Below are positions 1 to 11,000 of a DNA stretch of 64,000 nt, one piece after another (positions within the stretch are counted from its first letter, which is position 1; every line of letters begins with the position of its first letter). This stretch comes from Aptenodytes patagonicus (Eukaryota; Chordata; Aves; Sphenisciformes; Spheniscidae): NCBI RefSeq assembly GCF_965638725.1, contig NC_134982.1, forward strand, positions 58,279,816-58,343,815, in the 5' to 3' direction. The notes beneath the pieces were generated by a model that did not search any database, was not told where the DNA came from, and saw only the letters and a program-made list of their open reading frames with translations. The position numbers were made by a program, and so were the translations under genes.

Positions 1-300
1 ATTTTATGGAGTTGGTTTTTATTGGATTTAATTTAATTCTCATGGTAAACACTGGTATTCTGTCACAGGCAAGTGGTCTCCACAAGCAGGTTCCTAGATC
101 TGTGTTTAGTCCTAGGTCCTCCAAGCTACACAGTGCCTCATCTGCCAAGGGAAGGCAGGCCTGCCTGTAACTGAGGGAGCGAGCAGCTGAGCCCTGCCTA
201 GAACCCCTCTGCTCTCCAGGGTCGGTGCTCAGCCGGCATGGGCAGATTCAGCTCTGCTCCCTCTGACGGTACCCAACATTTACTTCTCCACCAGCCCTTA
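1..300. other. unassigned flank left of the CpG island
   Basis: AT-rich at the left end and becoming GC-richer towards 240. I see no exon, repeat or RNA gene that I can support. If a divergent minus-strand gene exists, this would be the start of its first intron. Confidence 0.5.
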
Positions 301-301
301 C

Positions 302-308
302 CTGCAGC
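302..308 (-). other. minus-strand splice donor, possible divergent transcript
   Basis: On the minus strand the sequence reads CTGCAG|GTAAGG, a consensus donor ending an exon that would start in the CpG island. The exon carries only short upstream ORFs, so it would be a 5' untranslated exon. A divergent partner gene is inferred from this one site and the shared island; its identity is not visible here. Confidence 0.3.
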
Positions 309-458
309 CCCTCACTTCAGACGTCCATGGCGGATGCCTCAGCCCAGCTCCGCCGCGCTCGTAGTTTCCAGGTGCTGCCGTCGTCGGTTGCCACCCGCCA
401 TTCGGGCTCCAGCACCCGCTGCGCTGCTAGGGGGCGCGGTGCCTGCGGGGCGGGGCTT

Positions 459-471
459 GTTGCCAGGCAGC
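459..471. promoter_or_regulatory. second, imperfect X-box (GTTGCCAGGCAGC)
   Basis: The left half-site GTTGCC is perfect; the right half-site GGCAGC differs from RGYAAC at one base. It overlaps the edge of the GC box and lies about 125 bases upstream of the perfect X-box. Further isolated GTTGCC half-sites occur nearby (around 387 and 540). Confidence 0.5.
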
Positions 472-594
472 CCGAGGCGCGCGCCTCTGATTGGTTGAAG
501 ACGGCAGGTGCGTGATGACGGGGAGGGAATGTGGTTTACCGTTGCCGTAGGATACCGGATCCTCCGCGAAGGCTGTCGGGAAGCGCTGGGCGCC

Positions 595-607
595 GTTGCC
601 TGGCAAC
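595..607. promoter_or_regulatory. RFX X-box (GTTGCCTGGCAAC)
   Basis: The 13 bases GTTGCC-T-GGCAAC match the X-box consensus GTNRCC(0-3)RGYAAC on both half-sites and form a near-perfect palindrome. RFX-family factors bind such sites in promoters of ciliary genes, including dynein heavy chains. It sits in the CpG island upstream of the DNAH6 remnants, which fits. Confidence 0.85.
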
Positions 608-1293
608 GGACGGACTCGCTTGCGCCCGGTGTGCCTGTCCCCGCAGTACGGCAGCGAAGCAGCATGGGGACCTCCGCCCCGGGACCCCCCTCCCACCCGC
701 ACTTTGGGCCTCCGGGCCCAGCCGCTGCAGAAAGGAAATGGCCGGTGTTCCTGTCGTGAAAGACCCCCGCTGATATCTTCAGGGGAGTGTAGGCCTCCTT
801 CTCCTGTACATGTAACCGGGAGGCTCAGCCTCGCTCCCCACCAGAGACAAGTGGGACACCCACATCCCGGTTACAGACATGGTCAAGGTGATGAGGGTGG
901 TTACCCTCGTGCTTTCATCTCCTGTGCCTTGCATATGTTGGCTGCTAGGCTCTCCGCCCCCACCCCCAACTCCCCCTGCCCCAGTTTTTGGGTGCTCCAA
1001 TTTTCTCTAACTTTCAAGCAGTACCTGCTAACTATTTTGATTCATCTCGCCCACAGAAAAAGGTCCTTAACAAGGTAAAATCAGTGACCTATTAATCAAG
1101 ACTCTCTGACTTTGCAGACATCTCTCCCAGGTCATTCTGTTTCCTCTGGACTGGGCTGTGAGGGGCTTTTCTGTAGTCACAAGACGCAGAACTGAAAAAT
1201 CTACAATCGTAGACTTCATCTGCTGGAAGAGAGAAGAAAAACAATTTGACATTTAACTGCCGCAAAAGTAAACGGCAGAAGTGTTTGAACTAT

Positions 1294-1885
1294 TGTTGTG
1301 GGTTAGCCCTGGCAGGCAGCTGAGCCACACAGCCACTTGCTCAGTCCCCCACAGCAGGATGGGGGAGAGAGTCGGAAGGGTAAATGTACGAAAACTCATG
1401 GGTTGAGATAAAAACAGTTTAATAGGTAAAGCAAAAGCCGTGCATGCAAGGAAAGCAAAATAAGGAATTCATTCACTATTTCCCAGCAGCAGGCAGGTGT
1501 TCAGCCAGGAACAGGAAAGTAGGGCTCCATAACATATGACGGTTACTTGGGAAGAAAAGCACCATAACTCCCAATGCCCCCCCTTTCTCCTTCTTTCCCT
1601 CAGCTTTTATTGCTAAGTGTGATGCTATATGGTATGGAATATCCCTTTGGTCAGTTGGGGTCAGCTGTCCCAGTTGTGTCCCCTCCCAACCTCTTGTGCA
1701 CTCCCAACCTGCTTGCTGCTGGAGCAGCGTGAGAAACAGAGGCGGCCTTGATGTTGTGTTAATACTGTTCAGCAATATCTAAAGCATCTGTATGGTATCA
1801 ACACCATTTTCAGCACAAATCCAAAACATAGCACCATACAAGCTACCATGAAGAAAATTAACTCTATCCAGCCAAAACCAGTACA
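1294..1885 (-). mobile_element. solo LTR (family A), intron 1
   Basis: In plus-strand view it opens TGTTGTGGGTTAGCCCTGG and closes CCAAAACCAGTACA, i.e. a TG...CA element on the minus strand, about 592 bases. The flanking pentamers ACTAT (1289-1293) and AGTAT (1886-1890) differ by one base and fit an old 5-bp target-site duplication. The interior is shared with the three other family A copies, for example the block around AAGGAATTCATTCACTA and the one around TGGTCAGTTGGGGTCAGCTG. No coding capacity. Confidence 0.85.
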
Positions 1886-2038
1886 AGTATGGAGGAAGAT
1901 AGTATCTATCATTTAAAGTTGTACAGATTAGATTTGAAGTTGCCAAACCTTCATTATTTTTTCTTTAACAGGTAATGTATGTTTGATTTGTAGGTCATGA
2001 TGTCTAAGAAGCTCTCCTTGCCATCCTTCTCCCCTTAG

Positions 2039-2257
2039 TTATCCATGAGTAAGAACAACAGGAGTGACAAATATTCAAATGAAAAGCTACTTAGTACTGT
2101 CAATAATGCCAAGAAGGCAAGGGAAAGCCTGGTTTGTATAGCTCCCAAACACACAGCAATGAACCCAAGTGCTTTGAGGTTTGTGCATAACACAGAACTA
2201 CAAGACAGAACAAGGAAGAGACAGCAAGCTGTAAGTGTGGAACCCTTGATATGTTAA
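2039..2257 (+). pseudogene. DNAH6: DNAH6 first coding exon
   Basis: A clean acceptor (ccttctccccttag) precedes an ATG at 2045. The open frame begins MSKNNRSDKY and ends with a block DRTRKRQQAVSVEPL that matches the DNAH6 N-terminal block KTRKRQQPIKLEPL. Two ends are possible. A consensus donor GTAAGT follows codon GCT at 2230, but the homology continues for about seven more residues, to a stop TAA at 2255. If the exon originally ran on, that stop is a lesion. This N-terminal tail segment precedes the stem that binds other axonemal components. Confidence 0.82.
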
Positions 2258-4452
2258 AGGCTTTAATATTGTTTAAATGATCTGCAGTGGGACCTGCTGC
2301 ATGTATAGCCTAAAAGTTTAGGACAAATGTTGTCAGAATGGTTCTTTTAAAACTGATGGTGACTCACTGGACTACTGAGGAATGTTTCCTGCCGAGGTCT
2401 GAGTGAGGATGACCTGGTGCTGCCTACTGGGAGCTTTTCTCTGGTTGCTAACAAAGATCAGTAGAACTAATTTTTTGTATGTATAATATTCAGCAACAAG
2501 CTGATGTCTTCTTTAGTATTTCCTAACAGAATATCTTTAATGAATTTGTAAGACAAGTGTGTGTTACCTAAGGAATCTTTTATATTAAAGGAATTTTCAA
2601 TTGGACCCAGCATGCTCAGATGAAAAAAGTGTTTGTATTTCAATTTAAATGGTTTCTGATCTTATCTGCCACAAAAGAATATTCTTTGCAGGATACTGAG
2701 AGCTTATTTTCCATACATATGCTCAATAATAATATATTGCACATATTACACTTCAATTGCAGTCTATTACTAGCGTATTTAATGACTGAAATGTTGCCAC
2801 CCAATCTCAAGATTCATAATAGTTTATATGAATTAGATTACATTTCTGTTTCATATAGGCAAAAACGTCATCATTGTGTCTGATAAAGGGACAATGGACC
2901 AATAACCTTAACATCACAGCACAAATGTTTGCTGGTTGTACTAAGAAATAGTTGCAAACAAGAAGAAGCTATTGCCCTTTAGGCACTAGGCAGTAGAGGG
3001 GGAGGTGACGCTCTCTTTGCATAGTGCCTTATACAGGTGTTTATAAGTACAGTGTTCAGAACCGGAAATCTCGGTTCCTGAATCAGTATTCTCTGGAGGT
3101 TTAGGAGATCAGATTTGCACAATAATTGAGCATGTTATTTTTATTCTGAAAGTGATTATGACTAATTAAATGTGTCTCAAGTCTGCAATATTACAGATGT
3201 CTGCCAGGGCCTGTTTCTTGTTACTGACACGTTAAGCTGTTTTGTCTGTGTTGATGGGTTGAGAAATGGCTAGAGCAGCCTGCTCAGGAATTCGCAGCAC
3301 CTGGCTGTGAATAGGGAAAACATCATCAAAGGGCTGTGTAAGAAGTAGAAAGGACAGTGAATAGACTGTTCTGCTCTTGGTAGCCCTATGTGGTGCAGAA
3401 ACCTGTAAGACTTCTGCAGCTAGTCTCCAAAGCCGCTCTTACAGTAAGGACATCAAATACACAGAAACATAGGGCAGACCTGGGTATTCTCCCAGCTGCC
3501 AACAGTTCTTGGCTTCGGCACCTTTTTTCTGAACCAGATGTCATTTCTGTGTACTTCTGTGTAACCTCTTATAGATTTCTCTTCCATAAACTTGTTCAAC
3601 CTCCCGTTGAACCCATGTAAACTTAGCATCTGCAATATGTTTTGGCAAACGTTTCCACAGATCAACTTCTTCCTTTTGCGAAGAACCGTACCCTCTCATT
3701 CATTTTTAACCAGGCTCTTGCTAGCTACATGTGTCCTTGGAAATAGCTGAACTGTTTTCAAATGAAAACTTCCAGAAGTAATTTCACCTTGGGCAAAGAG
3801 ACAATGTAGGATACGCTTTGACAGCAGTGTACTGTATTAGCTTTTTAAACATTACTGCACTTGCTAGTACAGTCTAATGGAGTGGCATTAGAAATTCAAC
3901 TATAGTAGGTCAGAGGTTAGCAAAGGTTAACTGTAAAAGTGTTTGCCCTAACTCTTTATTTTTCATTCTAAACTTGGACCTGTGCTGCTGCTAGGGTCTG
4001 ACTTTTAAATCACTTTCACAGCAGTACTCATACAGTACTACCCCAGCTTAGATATCTCCAAGGGAAAGTTTTTGTCAAACCAAGGTAATGGTAAAGTTAG
4101 AAGTTAACTGAAACCAAAAGTTTATAATGGATGGTTAAACAGTATCAATTCCAGTTACTTTTGTTGCCTCCATTTATGATGTTTCCTTGGTTATATGTTT
4201 TTGTAAACAAACGTTCATCTTCTGTTGCTAATATGAATTAATCAAAATGCTGTATATCATTCCTGTGTACTGAACCAGTTTTCTGTTTCTTGTGTTTCTC
4301 TGCACGTTTATGTATTTTGCTTTATTTTTAATGCACAACTGCTAAGAACAAATAGTGTAAGACCTCCAATACCTCCTGAACAACCTCATCCTTCTTTAAA
4401 GCCAAATGTTTGTAAACCATCTTCCTCTCTCTCTCTGCTCTTGTATTTGAAG
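2258..4452 (+). other. intronic sequence, no exon recognised
   Basis: AT-rich single-copy-looking DNA. The next part of the DNAH6 N-terminus is expected here. A proline-rich reading around 4338-4420 (RPPIPPEQPHPS) could be its residue but the match is too weak to call. Confidence 0.5.
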
Positions 4453-4593
4453 ATGCGGAAGATATAATTAAAGCTAATATTACTGATCCTCTGACAATTA
4501 TTCAAGTTACATGTGAAAAAGAAAAACTTGTCTTTCTTTATATGACTGATCCAGTCCCTAAATTGTCAATTCAATAAAATAGATTAATCTGAA
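4453..4593 (+). pseudogene. DNAH6: DNAH6 exon, N-terminal tail, with stop and deletion
   Basis: After a polypyrimidine tract and AG (4451-4452) the frame reads DAEDIIKANITDPLTIIQ and LVFLYMTDPVPKLSIQ, matching DNAH6 (EEVVKANIRDPLQII and LGFLYMIPAVPRSSIEY). The Tyr codon after SIQ is now TAA (4575-4577). A single-base deletion a few codons later shifts the frame before the conserved YNLK. The exon ends at a good donor, GTGAGT, at 4594. Confidence 0.88.
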
Positions 4594-6049
4594 GTGAGTT
4601 AATTTTCAAAACTTATGTTCAGTTTATACATCCCAATTTGTGTTTCTCTCTTGTAGTTCTTAATTGTAAGCACTACTATCCATCCTGTAGCTAGCTGCCT
4701 TGCTAAAATAGGCATAAATCTTTAGGTATGTTTTACTGCTCTGTTAGTTCCTTCATATGTTATTTTAGTTCTTTAAAGTTAGATAAAATTATGAAAATGC
4801 TGTTTATTGGGAAAGATTTTTTTTTTTTAATACATATAGTAGCAGATGAAGTGAAAGCCAAAATTGCAGTCTTCATAGCTAATACAATACAAAGTCTGTT
4901 ATTATTTGAAGAAATGCATAGCTCTTTTAGGACTTAAGCAACACAGGGCCCCATAAAATTGTACTTTAATTAACCTGGCCACCCATTGTTAAACTATTGG
5001 TCTGCACATCCCCAGATATGTGGTGCTTATAGCCCTGCTGAAGACCTAGATATGTTTGAACAGTGTATGGCAAATCCAGAGAAGCAAATGGAAAGTATAT
5101 ATATTCCTTCAATTCAGTTAACTTCTCACTAAAAAACTGATTGATGCAAGATGAGGAGAAATGTTAATTTATAAGTCTAAAGGCAGAAAGATTAAAGGAA
5201 GCCTGGAAACAAGGAAATAGGTAAAAACAGAGAGGAGAAAGTCAGGCCTATCTGTATTATCCTCATGGCAATAGATACATTCAAAGTCTTTTTTCCTTTT
5301 GTCCATTAAGCTGCAGTGCTACACATTTCAAACACTGAACTTTTTGTATGATACAGAGGCTTCCTCTCTCCAGAAAATTCCAGAGGTGGGGTAATGTTTT
5401 TAAAAATATAATTAGTGAGTTTCCTTTCAGCTGTTGGTGAGGGTCTCTGTGATAATGTGCTTTCAGAGCTTTTTTTGGTGTGTGTTTCCCCTTTTTGTCA
5501 AAAGTCAGGTGAAAAATGCTTCTTTCTCTCCCCTCTACCTTACCTGACTACTAAAAGAAAATTAACCGTGCGATCTATCTTCAGGTTTGTCATCTGGGAG
5601 ATCAGTGCTGCAGTCAGCAAACATTCTTCAGGGGTAAGCCTGGCATCTATGCTCAAACTGAGATTCTGGACAGTAAAGTCGTCATCATCTGCACTAATAC
5701 GCAGACAGAGGCTCAACTCTGTAGAGTGTTTACAAACATCTGAGAATATTATTGCTATTCTGTCATCCAGATTGCAACATCTGGCAGGTCCAGGCTTACT
5801 CCAGTGATATCCACAGAGACTGCATCCTAAGTTCCTCTCTCATGTTGTTCCTCGGAGATTTACAATTTCTGTGGTGGCGTAGTGGGTTGGAAAGCCTGCT
5901 TGAAATCTTGAAATATACTAAATAGACTTATCTGATATTTTTCCTTTTTCATATGCATAGTATGTATATAATTTTTGTATATGGCTTATGTAACTTCTAT
6001 TGCATGCTCTTTAATGAGTGGTATTGCATTGGGTTTACATTTCTTCAGG
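4594..6049 (+). other. intronic sequence, no exon recognised
   Basis: No recognisable DNAH6 exon, although the segment between YNLK and the exon at 7,683 should be encoded between here and there. A 130-codon open frame at 5415-5807 has no recognisable domain and is not supported as a gene. Confidence 0.5.
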
Positions 6050-6422
6050 GTTTGGTAGCAGGAGGCGGATGCAGGGGGACCTCCATGAGGAGAGGCCAGG
6101 GCTGCCCTGTGCTGGACACCACTGGTTGCAGCTGGCTCCAGTGGACCCACCGCAAGGCACAGCTGAGTCCCTCAGCCAAGATGATGGTGCCTCAGGGAAA
6201 GCATATTTAAGAACAGTAAAAAATGCCACGAAGGCAGAGGAGGAAAGGAAAAAAAAGTGTGAGAAGCAGCAGTGTGAACAGCAAGGCCAGGATAGGAGGA
6301 GGGGGAGGAGGTTCTCGAGGTGCCCAAGCAGAGATTCCCCTGCAGCCCATGGAGGACCATGGTGGAGCAGATATCCACACTGCAGCCCATGGAGGACCCC
6401 ACACAGCAGCAGGTGGACGCGC

Positions 6423-6912
6423 TGTCCTGGTTTCAGCTGGGATAGGGTTAATTTTCTTCCTAGTAGCTGGTATAGTGCTGTGTTTTGGTATTAGTACGAG
6501 AATAATGTGATAACACACTGATGTTTTAATTGTTGCTAAGCAGTGTTTATACTAAGTCAGGGACTTTTCAGCTTCTCATGCTCTGCCAGCGAGGAGGTGC
6601 AGAAAAAGCTGGGAGGGGGTATAGCCAGGACAGCTGACCCAAACTGGCCAAAGGGATATTCCGTACCATATGACATCATGCTCAGCATATATGCTGGGGG
6701 CAATTGTCTGGGGGGCAGCAATCACTGCTTGGGGACTGGCTGGGCATCAGTCGGTGGGTGGTGAGTGGTTGCACCACTTCCCCCCAACCCTGGTTTCTCT
6801 CTCTCTCTCTCTCTCCCCCCCCCCGCCCCCCGTTTTACTTTCCATTACAATTTATTATTATAATTATATTATTATTATATTATAATTATATTATTATTGT
6901 TGTGTTGTTGTT

Positions 6913-7001
<89 letters not shown>

Positions 7002-7148
7002 TCAAGTATTAAACTGTTCTTATCTCAACCCATGAGTTTTCTTACTCAAGTCTTACTCTTCCGATTTTCTCCCCCATTGCACCAGGGAGAGGAGGATGAG
7101 CGAGTGGCTGTGTGGTGCTTAGTTGCCGGCTGAGGTTAAACCACAACA
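6423..7148 (+). mobile_element. solo LTR (family A), inserted into the outer LTR
   Basis: It begins TGTCCTGGTTTCAGCTGGGATAG and ends GGTTAAACCACAACA, a TG...CA element of about 726 bases. It is the same family, in opposite orientation, as 1294-1885, 43019-43609 and 56264-56875. It is longer than its sisters because of internal simple repeats: a CT run, a C run, an AT-rich stretch and long GTT and ATT arrays. It contains ATTAAA near 7009, a possible polyadenylation signal. No clean target-site duplication is visible. Confidence 0.85.
6796..7001 (+). repeat. compound microsatellite (CT)n-(C)n-(AT-rich)-(GTT)n-(ATT)n
   Basis: CT repeats from about 6796 to 6814, a C-rich run to 6831, irregular TTA/ATA repeats to about 6897, roughly 14 GTT units (6914-6956) and about 15 ATT units (6957-7001). 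The switch from GTT to ATT looks like expansion of a point-mutated unit. The arrays lie inside the family A LTR and account for its extra length. Confidence 0.95.
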
Positions 7149-7682
7149 CATGCCCTGAAGGAAGCTGCAGCCCGTGGAGAGCCCATGCCAGAGCAGGTGT
7201 ATCCTGAAGGATTGCAGCCTGTCGAGAGGATCTGGTGCTGGAGCAGTCTGTTCCTGAAGGACTGTACCCCATGGAGGAAGCCCACACTGGAGCAGTTCTT
7301 GAAGAACTGTATCCCATGGGAGGGACCCCATGCTGGAGAAGGGGAAAAATGTGAGGTGGAAGGAGTGGCAGAGAGGAGCTGTTAAAGACTGACCACAACC
7401 CCCATTCCCCATCCTCCGCTGCTGCTCATGGGGAAGGAGGTAGAGGAGTTGGGAACGAAGGAGTGAAGTTGAGCCTGTGGAAAGGGTAGCAGGTTGCTTT
7501 ATTTTTTTTGTCTTTGTTTCTCAATACCCAAATCTATTTTAACTGGCAAAAATTAAACTAATTTTTGCCCGGTCAAGTCTGTTTTGCCCTTGGTGGTAAC
7601 TGGTAAGCAATCTCCCTGTCTTTGTCTCAACTCACAAGCTTCTTCACCCTATTCTAAAAAATATGTATTTCTAAAAGTGTAG

Positions 7683-7852
7683 CTTTATCTTGATAAATTG
7701 CATTTATTGACTGGCAGCCCTTGTAACCAGCACTGCTTAACATTCAAAATATGTGACACCAAATCAGTGACATGGGACTTTATCATATTGAAAAAGGTTA
7801 CACGTGCAGTCTGGAGGAATTTGGAGGTTCCCAGCTCAGACGGCTGGAGGAG
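7683..7852 (+). pseudogene. DNAH6: DNAH6 exon, tail, with at least two stops
   Basis: The frame through MGLYHIEKGYTCSLEEF and RLEE matches DNAH6 MGLCYIEKCHTYTLQEF...RLAE. Reading upstream in the same frame gives FIDWQPL-stop-PALLNIQNM-stop-HQISDMG against FIVNPHLRPALLKINELCYHLSFMG. The conserved Arg is TAA (7724-7726) and the conserved Cys is TGA (7754-7756). Two more stops near the exon start (7691, 7694) are less securely aligned. The acceptor is AG at 7681-7682; the donor GTAATT follows 7852. Confidence 0.9.
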
Positions 7853-7949
7853 GTAATTGATTGTCACTGGCTCAAAGCTCTGGCATTTTCTATTTGTTCT
7901 GTTAACATTTTGGTATTGCAGAGCTTAAGGAGCTCACTACTGCTTTTAG

Positions 7950-8073
7950 GTCACAATCTGTTTATCGGAATCCAGAGAGCTTGCAAAAGAAGTTGTTGGA
8001 AGTGCTTGTGAGGCTGCTTGGGCTGAATACAGATTCACTCCTGATGATTACATGTGTGGAAGAGAGATTACAG
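7950..8073 (+). pseudogene. DNAH6: DNAH6 exon, tail, still open
   Basis: Acceptor tgcttttag, then a stop-free frame containing AKEVVGSACEAAWAEYRFTP followed by DDYMCG. It aligns with DNAH6 AKYVVRRACRFALRAAGFVP then DD. The start VTICLSESRE fits VTERLGEFRN directly after the previous exon. Donor GTGTAA at 8074. No lesion in the exon itself. Confidence 0.88.
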
Positions 8074-11000
8074 GTGTAAAAGGAGGCTGAACACAGTGGA
8101 AGCGGCTCTGTTCAGATACAACTTTCCAGTACACTTTTTCACAGCTAACCCAACATTCTCTGGAAAGTCTAATATTCCAGTTACTCAGCTTGTGATTTTA
8201 TAATTTTGTAAAGCAATAAATTTAGCTGAATATTCCCAAAGAATATTAAATTCTTGGAGAAGAGAATAACAGCAGTTGTGACTGCTTGTTTGAAGAGGCT
8301 CCTTTTGCCCTTCTTTTTCATCAAAGAGGTTCTGCATTACTGCTGCTATAGGATAAGTTGGAAAAGTTCTTTTGCTGGCTTGTGTATCAGTTAAATTTAG
8401 GAAGTGGGAATGGTATAAAGCTGCATTTCTTCATTCCCTTTTTTTTTTCAGTTGGACCTATCTTGACCTCATTGTCAAATGCTATCTGAAAGTCTGCACT
8501 ACAGACTTCAAATTCTGTGCCTGTTCATGTTTTTCTGGTTTATGAATTGTCTCCTATTTTTAATTTGTTTGTAAATATACTGTCTAGGAAAGGCAGAAGA
8601 GGTCCTCTCCAAAATAAATTGTGACTGTGTGTAGTCACTGCAGGATCACCTGACATCTGTCAGAGAGCCCAAGCAATTTGAAGCCTTGCTGTTCTCTGGA
8701 GGAGTCATAAAGGGCTGGGAACTGTGTCAAGGGGAGGTCCATAGAATTCCTTGTAGGTGCTTCAGGGTCCTCTAATATTGTGGTTTTGCATAAATCACAA
8801 AAATGGGCAGTTTGTTTCTAATTCAGCCCAGAAATGTTTGAGTGGTACAGTTGTGTATTTTAATGTTTGTGGTATTTTTATTAACACGCTTTTTTTTATT
8901 TCCCATATTGAACAGGCATCAACTGATGTACATGCTCCCAACTGTGTAAAAAAAACATTGCAAGGAATCAGCTGTAAAAATTATCTACGCGGAGCAGGGA
9001 ATCAAAAGATCTTCTTGCAGGAGGTTAACCTGGTTAGTGCTTGCTGCTCTTCTTAGAAAAAGCTATTTTTGTGCTTTCTCCTCAATTATTTCATTACCGT
9101 TAAAGTGTAAACATAGTGTTCTTTATAAATTGCACAATAGTAACTGTTGAGCTGATTAATTCTTTAAATTCTGAGCTAATTAAATACGTAAATAAAACCT
9201 GTATAGTAGGTCAAACCACATACCAATTTAGTCTCTGAACGGACTGAAAGTCTGTGTGTTTTAGATTTATCAAATAGCAAGAAGATCCTCTCATAGTACT
9301 TTTAACCAATTCTTCAAACCTGATGTATATGAGCAAAAACTACACCCTGATCTCCTCAGTTAAGAAACAAGATGCTAAAATATGTTGACATTGTTGTTAG
9401 ATGAGCTCATAGCTGCAAAGGCATGTTTTTTGCTTTATTCCTTCATTTTATCGCAGCATTCTGTATGTGTATTATGTTATTATTTACATTAGATTTTAAA
9501 CGTCCAAATGCATTCTGCAGTTAAATTTGCTCCAGTCTCTGTTTTAATTAGAACTGGGAAAGGAAACTAAATATTTCTAAGGTTATATATCTGTGCATAA
9601 CTCTACCAAAGATTGCACTAGATTTCTTTAAGAAACACATTTCTAAGTGGTCTTGTAAAAGCTATGGTGAGATCTTGTTCTTCACTCACAAAGTATACAG
9701 TCATGGTCTGGGCTAACAACAACTTTCAGGTCCTCTGGTTCTGAGCTTCTCTAAGAGATAGAGACATTTATGGTATAAGTTAAACTTTACTATGGATCGA
9801 AATGACATCATTTTTGGTGGGCAGCTCTATGGGTGGCAGCATGGCCTGGAAACTTTGCAAAGTCATGACCATGGCATTCCTTGTATCTACGGCCGCCAGC
9901 ACTGAGTCCATCCTAGTGCACGTTCACCCTCCAAACTGCAGAGGTCCTTCAGAAGTAGCATTATGCCTGTCTTCTGCCTGTACCAGTGGTCAGAATCCTC
10001 CTCTTCCTGGAGATGAAGCTTTCAGAACCACTGCTTGTGGTAAAGAGGTACCAGAACAGGGCTGAAGATCGTACTCTATGATTATCTGATGAGAGTGCTG
10101 AGACTCCGAAGATGAGATTCAGACAGTTTAAATCTTCTCTCTGCCTGAGATTTTCTATTGCCAGTGCTTCTGAAGCCTGGAACCAACCTGAATGAAGTGT
10201 AGGCAGTGGAAAATCAATGACTGACTGCACATGAGGCTGGTGCCTAAATTAGTAGTCCTAGCACTTGAATACCTTGGGGGTTCTCCTGCTTCCTCCTTTG
10301 CTTCCTCCCTTTCTTCATTTGTACCTCTAGTCCCAGAGTACATAATAAATTATGTTAATTTTCATGTCATTTAGTTTTGTTTTCTATTATGTCAGACTAT
10401 TTATCATCCTCAAAATCCTCCTGGGGATTTCTTTCTACCTCATGCTCTTACACACTTTTGTAATCCTCCATGAGGGGGAAGTGTCATAGTTTTGCCATTG
10501 GTTTGTGTATCCTGTAATTTATTTAATTAATCCTGTAATATCCTATATATTTCAGCATTGCTGAAATCCTGAATCTTTCTATCATTCAGTTTTTAACTGA
10601 ATGTGTGTTATGTCTGTTTGTGCCTATACAAGTTGTCTAAGATGCTCTCGGTCTTATGCTACCACTACAAATAATTAAGTTAATGTGATATTTTTAATAA
10701 AAAATGTTTTGAAAGTCATTCAAGGCTCAAGAAGGAGGGGTCATTTTGCATCTATTTAATATGATGCTGCTGCTGTGTCTTTGGTACAGGAATTCCAAAG
10801 GACTGCGAGGATATCACAGAAGAATAAAAACAACTTTGCTTCAGTTTTATTCTGTATCCATGAATGTTTAGTGCTGGAGATAATATCCAAAGGAATCTTT
10901 CACCTTAGTGAACTATTGGTTGCTTATATGCTTACCATTTACATCTGGATAATGACTAATGGGAGAACCAGGGAAGTTTTTATGCCCTAGTGAAAAATTC

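Larger units (their letters stand above)
310..740. promoter_or_regulatory. DNAH6: CpG-island promoter, probable DNAH6 promoter
   Basis: This is the only strongly CpG-rich stretch of the window. It contains a GC box (GGGGCGGGG, about 447-455), an inverted CCAAT box (ATTGG, 490-494) and X-box elements described separately. No TATA box is evident. It lies about 1.3 kb upstream of the first DNAH6 coding exon, which is preceded by a good acceptor (pyrimidine tract then AG at 2,037-2,038), so a non-coding first exon is expected to start here. On the minus strand there is a consensus splice donor (CAG|GTAAGG) whose exon would end at 302. This hints at a divergent, head-to-head transcript from the same island; that part is inference. 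Confidence 0.75.
6050..7655 (+). mobile_element. outer LTR-retroelement LTR, split by a younger LTR
   Basis: The two parts, 6050-6422 and 7149-7655, read as one element when the insert at 6423-7148 is ignored: the phrase around GCAGCCCATGGAGGACC recurs on both sides in the same register. The right part ends with an AT-rich stretch containing ATTAAA and a pyrimidine-rich end near CAAGCTTCTTCACCC, as in an avian endogenous-retrovirus LTR. Exact ends are uncertain. No viral protein is encoded. It lies in the DNAH6 intron upstream of the exon at 7683. Confidence 0.6.

Noticed and set aside
339-665. 108-codon minus-strand frame in the CpG island as a gene
   Set aside because: GC-rich islands give long chance frames on both strands; no recognisable protein.
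5415-5807. 130-codon open frame
   Set aside because: No domain, splice context or codon signature; compatible with chance in 64 kb.
6704-7133. Open frames with poly-Cys, poly-Val, poly-Tyr and poly-Ile
   Set aside because: Translations of GTT and ATT microsatellites inside an LTR.
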